Source: Verrucomicrobiota bacterium (GTDB lineage: Bacteria; Verrucomicrobiota; Verrucomicrobiia; Limisphaerales; UBA9464). Taken from it: DNA of 32,185 nucleotides. The notes below the pieces were generated by a model that saw nothing but the letters and a program-made list of their open reading frames with translations, did not search any database and had not been told where the DNA came from. The translations under genes and the position numbers were made by a program. This document shows, one piece after another, positions 29,138 to 32,185 of the stretch; the stretch's first letter is position 1, and every line of letters starts with the position of its first letter. The DNA lies in the NCBI GenBank assembly GCA_008933025.1, contig WBXI01000021.1:1-32185 (forward strand), given 5' to 3'.

Positions 29138-30037
29138 TCAAACCACCGGGTCGCCCACGGTCGCGACGACGATCTCCTCGAGCGACAGGGACTCGGTCTC
29201 GATGGAGGCGGGGCGATGGGAACGGAGCCGTTCGAGGATGGCGTCGCCGTCGCCGTTCACCACCAATTCGAGATCGCGGCCTTCGCGCCGGAACGATTTG
29301 GCGCCGGAGAACGCGGAAGCAGGCGGGGGGTCGCCCTCGAACCGGGCCCGGAACCGACGGAACTTCGTGCGCGCCTCGTCGGCATCGGCGGTGAGCACCG
29401 CGCGGCCCTGGTCGAGAATGGTGAAACGGTCGATGAGCCCCTCGAACTCGGCGATGAGGTGGGTGGAGACGAAAACCGTGCGCCGGCCGGGTGCGACCTC
29501 CTGATAGGCGCCGATGATGGTCCGGATGAACTCCCGTCGCACGAGGGGGTCGAGACCCGAGGTGGGTTCGTCGAGGACGAGGAGTTCGGGTTCGGAGGCG
29601 ATCGCGCCCGCCAAGGCAAGCTGGGTGCGCTGGCCCTTGCTGAGTCCCGAGGTGGGTGCGGCGGGATCGAGTTGGAACCGCGCGAGCAGACGGGCCTCGA
29701 TGTCGCGGTTCCAGCGTGGCCGGAAGCTGGCCTGGTAATCGAGGGTCTCGCGCACCGACATCCAGGGGTAGAACGCGACGAAATCGGGGACATAGGCGAG
29801 GCGCGACTTGACCTCGGCCTCGTCGCGTCGCGGGTCGAGACCGAAGACGCGCACGCTGCCGGCCTGGGGGCGCAGCAGGTTGAGCAGGCACTTGAGGGTC
29901 GTCGTCTTGCCGGCCCCGTTGCGACCGAAGAATCCGTAGCAGCAGCCCGGCTCGACGGTGAGCGAGAGTCCGTGGAGCGCTTCGTGCCGACCGTAGCGGT
30001 GGACGAGGTCCTGGATCTGGATGGCGGGAGGGATCAT
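29138..30037 (-). CDS. ABC transporter ATP-binding protein
   Basis: Cytoplasmic ATPase of 299 residues that powers the neighbouring permease. Motifs in order: Walker A GRNGAGKTTT (about 39-48), Q-loop replaced by the LAYVPDFVAFYPWMSV region, signature LSKGQRTQLALAGAI, Walker B LLVLDEPTSGLDPLVRREF, and H-loop VFVSTHL. The C-terminal about 80 residues form the variable domain of the CcmA/YtrB-type exporters. The glutamine expected in the Q-loop (YVPQ/YLPQ) is Asp here (YVPD), a variation also known in YtrB-like subfamilies. ATG 30037 is preceded by a 56-base gap from the regulator stop; the open frame further upstream is not coding-like. Confidence 0.94.
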   Translation of the reverse strand: MIPPAIQIQDLVHRYGRHEALHGLSLTVEPGCCYGFFGRNGAGKTTTLKCLLNLLRPQAGSVRVFGLDPRRDEAEVKSRLAYVPDFVAFYPWMSVRETLDYQASFRPRWNRDIEARLLARFQLDPAAPTSGLSKGQRTQLALAGAIASEPELLVLDEPTSGLDPLVRREFIRTIIGAYQEVAPGRRTVFVSTHLIAEFEGLIDRFTILDQGRAVLTADADEARTKFRRFRARFEGDPPPASAFSGAKSFRREGRDLELVVNGDGDAILERLRSHRPASIETESLSLEEIVVATVGDPVV

Positions 30038-30093
30038 GGCGATGGAGTCGTGGGTTGGACCGGGAATCGGGCGTGGCGTGGCGTGGAAAAGGA

Positions 30094-30504
30094 TCAGGGG
30101 GTGCGGTCGTTTCCGGATTGGCGTCCGCGGAACGCGGCGAGGCGTTCGCGGAGAAGCGAAAGGAGTTCGGCGTCGGGAATCTGGAGGTGGTGGGCCTGGA
30201 CGATGACGGCGTCGAGTTCGGAGGCGAGGCGTTCGGACCGGACGGCGTGACGGAGGGGCGACGCGGTCTGGGCGCGGAGGTAGCAACCGGCACCGTGCCG
30301 GTTTTCGACGACGCCTTCCGACTCGAGTTCGGCGTAGGCCCGGGCGGCGGTGTTGCGATTGATGCGGAGTTCCTCGGCGAGGGCTCGGACGGACGGAAGG
30401 GCCTCGCCGGGCCGGAGCGTGCCGGCGGCCGCCGCGGCCTTCACCTGCTGGACGATCTGCAGGTAAACCGGGACCCCCGACTTGAAATTGATGTGCAGCA
30501 TCAT
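30094..30504 (-). CDS. YtrA-subfamily GntR transcriptional regulator
   Basis: 136 residues. Winged-helix GntR domain at about 8-80: GVPVYLQIVQQVKAAAAAGTLRPGEALPSVRALAEELRINRNTAARAYAELESEGVVE is the full DNA-binding signature (positions about 10-68, seen in pieces such as LPSVRALAEELRINRNT). The C-terminal part is short (about 55 residues), as in the YtrA subfamily, whose members repress adjacent ABC transporter operons and themselves. First gene of the operon. Two adjacent ATGs (30504 and 30501) can serve as start. A perfect palindrome 14 bases upstream of the ATG is its likely operator. Confidence 0.94.
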   Translation of the reverse strand: MMLHINFKSGVPVYLQIVQQVKAAAAAGTLRPGEALPSVRALAEELRINRNTAARAYAELESEGVVENRHGAGCYLRAQTASPLRHAVRSERLASELDAVIVQAHHLQIPDAELLSLLRERLAAFRGRQSGNDRTP

Positions 30505-30517
30505 CGGAACCGTTTCA

Positions 30518-30543
30518 GACTGTCATAGGACACTATGACAGTC
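30518..30543 (-). promoter_or_regulatory. Palindromic operator of the GntR-ABC operon
   Basis: Perfect 11-bp inverted repeat: GACTGTCATAG (30518-30528) and CTATGACAGTC (30533-30543), separated by four bases. Its nearer edge lies 14 bases upstream of the regulator ATG. A TTGACT hexamer (30540-30545 on the minus strand) overlaps the upstream arm and could be a -35 element, so a bound repressor would block RNA polymerase. Size and position fit autoregulation by a dimeric YtrA-like GntR protein. No matching palindrome was noticed elsewhere in the window. Confidence 0.85.
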
Positions 30544-30679
30544 AAGGGTCGTGTTTCGGGGGTTGGCGGGGGGCGCCGGGCGGCGATGGGTGGACAACGG
30601 ATGCCCGGTTCTACCCCGTTGCCGAGAGGGAACCGGCTTGACGATGCGAGGGGCTTATCGGGCAGACTCCGCCCGTCCC

Positions 30680-31513
30680 ATGAAACGATTCGCCGCCATC
30701 CTCATCCTACTGGCCACCGCCACCCTCGTCCGTGGCGCCGACGCGACCAACGAGGTTTCTGTTTTTGCCGACAAGCATCTGGAGGCGGCCGTGCGCCAGC
30801 AGGTGTTCGCGAAGCGCGACACGGACAAGCCGTTGACGGCGGCCGACGTGGCCACGGTGGCGGTGATCGAGGGCAATGGACGCGGCATCACGAATCTGGC
30901 CGGGCTCGAGCATTGCAAGGCGGTCGCGTCGATCGACCTCGCCGGGAACCGGATCGCGGATCTTGGGCCGCTCAAGGGCCTGAAAAGCCTCCAATACCTG
31001 AACATCGCCTCGAATCTGGTGCGCGACGTGAAGCCGTTGGCGACCGTGGGCGCGCTGCAGTACGTGCAACTCGAGGCCAACCAGGTCGCCGATGCCGCTC
31101 CCTTGGCCGCCTGCACGAACCTGGCTTCGCTCTATCTTTCCAAGAACCAACTCAAGTCCATCGCGTCCCTCACCAACCTGCCCAAGCTGGTGACGCTGTA
31201 CGTCGACGGCAACCAATTGAAGTCGGTGGCCGGACTGGAAAACCTGAAGTGGCTCACCACGCTGTCGCTGAGCCGCAACCGGATCTCGGACGTTTCGCCG
31301 GTCGCGGGGTTGCGGGCGCCGAGTCTGGTGATGGCCGAGCAGAATCGGATCAAGGATCTCGAACCGCTGCTCAAGGCGGCCCGGGCGGATCTGGCCGGCG
31401 GCAAGAACTGGGCCCCGTTCCTCCGCCTCTACCTCAAGGGCAACCCGCTCTCGTCGAAGTCGAAAAAGGGCCTCGAGGAACTCGGCAAGGAAGGCCTGCG
31501 CGCCGACCGCTGA
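30680..31513 (+). CDS. Secreted leucine-rich-repeat protein
   Basis: 277 residues. Signal peptide MKRFAAILILLATATLVRG fixes ATG 30680. A cap-like region (about 25-70, VFADKHLEAAVRQQVFAKRD) resembles the N-terminal cap of internalin-type proteins. About seven 22-residue SDS22/internalin-like repeats follow (about 75-235), with the pattern LxxLxLxxNxIxDxxPL, for example LASLYLSKNQLKSIASLTNL. The C-terminus is Lys-rich (KGNPLSSKSKKGLEEL) with no anchor motif. Such proteins usually bind other proteins or surfaces; the partner is unknown. Its stop lies one base from the stop of the convergent metallopeptidase. The leader contains CCGGTTC/GAACCGG arms around 30606-30637 and a TTGACG at 30638. Confidence 0.9.
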   Translation: MKRFAAILILLATATLVRGADATNEVSVFADKHLEAAVRQQVFAKRDTDKPLTAADVATVAVIEGNGRGITNLAGLEHCKAVASIDLAGNRIADLGPLKGLKSLQYLNIASNLVRDVKPLATVGALQYVQLEANQVADAAPLAACTNLASLYLSKNQLKSIASLTNLPKLVTLYVDGNQLKSVAGLENLKWLTTLSLSRNRISDVSPVAGLRAPSLVMAEQNRIKDLEPLLKAARADLAGGKNWAPFLRLYLKGNPLSSKSKKGLEELGKEGLRADR

Positions 31514-31514
31514 T

Positions 31515-31892
31515 TCAAAGCAGGCCCCGCTCCTCGATGTCCTGCTCGCCCAGCCCGAGATAGTGCCCGAGTTCGTGGAGATAGGTGATCCGGATTTCGT
31601 CCCGGTACACCGCCTCGTTGCCTTCGGCGAAGTCCCACAGGTTCTCGTAGAACAGCAGGATCTGCGGCGGCAACGGCCCGCGATCGCCCGCGGGCACGTC
31701 GATCCCGTCGCCGACGAACATCCCGAGGAGATCCTCGTCCCAGCCGTCCTCCACCAAGGCGTCGTTCGGCCAGGGTTCGTGCAGTACCGGGAGTTTCTCG
31801 GCGAACCCTCGGAGGTCCGGCGGGAGTTCGGCGATGGTTTTGCGGACCACCTCGTCGGCGGTCTTCACGAGGCGTTTGGCTGTCGCGTCCAT
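31515..31892 (-). CDS. Minimal zincin metallopeptidase family protein (PF06262-like)
   Basis: 125 residues. The zinc motif HELGHYLGLGEQDIEERGL is near the C-terminus (about 105-123), with HExxH followed by a GxxxxD/E ligand region. The rest fits the small zincin family: AELPPDLRGFAEKLPVLHE, a DLLGMFVG stretch, and PPQILLFYENLWDF. The usual length is 115-135 residues, so it is complete. Probably a cytoplasmic zinc-dependent protease; no signal peptide is seen. ATG 31892 (MDATAKRL) is chosen because the longer open frame upstream is low-complexity Arg/Pro. No ribosome site is obvious. The natural substrate is unknown for the family. Confidence 0.88.
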   Translation of the reverse strand: MDATAKRLVKTADEVVRKTIAELPPDLRGFAEKLPVLHEPWPNDALVEDGWDEDLLGMFVGDGIDVPAGDRGPLPPQILLFYENLWDFAEGNEAVYRDEIRITYLHELGHYLGLGEQDIEERGLL

Positions 31893-32013
31893 GGGGGAGT
31901 CGTCCGTCTTCACGGGTCGGTGTGTCGTCCTCGGGGCGCAAGTGCACCCGGTGCCCGCGCCATCGTGCGCCCCCCGGCGGATTGAAAACCCAAAACCGTC
32001 GGCTGAACACCGT

Positions 32014-32185
32014 CTATTGCGATCGCGAGCGCTCGATGGCCTCGAGTTGGGCCTTGGCTTTGGCGTCCCCGGCATCGGCGCGGCGGGCAAGGTCCGCGGT
32101 GATGGACTGGGCGGCTTCCTCCAGGGTGGCCAACTGGGCCGCGGTGAGGCCGGGTGTCGTCTTGGCGGCCTGCATGGCGATCACC
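32014..32185 (-). CDS. 3' end of an unidentified gene
   Basis: The last 56 codons of a frame that enters from beyond the window and stops at TAG (32014-32016). The visible part is Ala-rich, charged and predicted helical: TPGLTAAQLATLEEAAQSIT and DLARRADAGDAKAKAQLEAI, ending RSRSQ. It might be a coiled-coil or small helical domain. An internal ATG at about 32175 also exists, so a short complete gene of about 53 residues cannot be excluded. Function not recognised. Confidence 0.5.
   Translation of the reverse strand, partial: VIAMQAAKTTPGLTAAQLATLEEAAQSITADLARRADAGDAKAKAQLEAIERSRSQ

Overview
The window looks like a chromosomal segment of a high-GC member of the Verrucomicrobiota (Pedosphaera/Limisphaera-like). 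This is inferred from gene content, not from a marker gene. The pointers are a planctomycete-type cytochrome c/DUF1549/DUF1553 gene followed by a DUF1501 gene, a prepilin with the H-X9-DG type C-terminus, a secreted protein with the C-terminal module common in this phylum, long GC-rich structured intergenic stretches, and starts that mostly lack clear Shine-Dalgarno sequences. No rRNA, tRNA, CRISPR array, transposase or phage gene was seen.

Layout. (1) 1-1419, minus: an EamA-type exporter followed by a glutamine amidotransferase (trpG/pabA) cut by the window edge. (2) 2094-5490, minus: B12-dependent class II ribonucleotide reductase nrdJ with a convincing terminator and two candidate NrdR boxes 32 bp apart upstream. 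(3) 5861-7992, minus: a small Cys-containing membrane protein, a type II pseudopilin-like protein and a His-rich secreted protein, perhaps one export or metal-related cassette. (4) 8255-8902, plus: riboflavin synthase. (5) 8993-15177, minus: a compact type II secretion/type IV pilus operon, gspE - gspL/pilN-like - gspM/pilO-like - gspD, with ATGA overlaps. (6) 15340-16586, plus: dapB and folK, overlapping at GTGA. (7) 16970-18979, minus: acetyl-CoA synthetase with a strong terminator hairpin. (8) 19106-23757, plus: a PSCyt1/DUF1549/LamG/DUF1553 gene interrupted by one in-frame TAG, overlapping a DUF1501 gene. (9) 23837-26674, minus: ftsK. (10) 27052-30543, minus: a YtrA-like GntR regulator, an ABC ATPase and a large fused ABC-2 permease, with a near-perfect palindromic operator at the head. 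(11) 30680-32185: a secreted leucine-rich-repeat protein, a convergent minimal zincin metallopeptidase and the 3' end of an unknown gene.

Most genes are housekeeping (deoxynucleotide, riboflavin, lysine/peptidoglycan, folate and acetate metabolism, chromosome segregation, protein secretion). The accessory interest lies in the interrupted cytochrome/DUF1553 gene, the 5.9-8.0 kb secreted cassette, the self-regulated ABC transporter with its operator, and the structured gene-free stretches at 1420-2090, 16587-16906 and 26675-27051. No clearly new multi-gene system is demonstrated; the 5.9-8.0 kb cassette is the best candidate for one.
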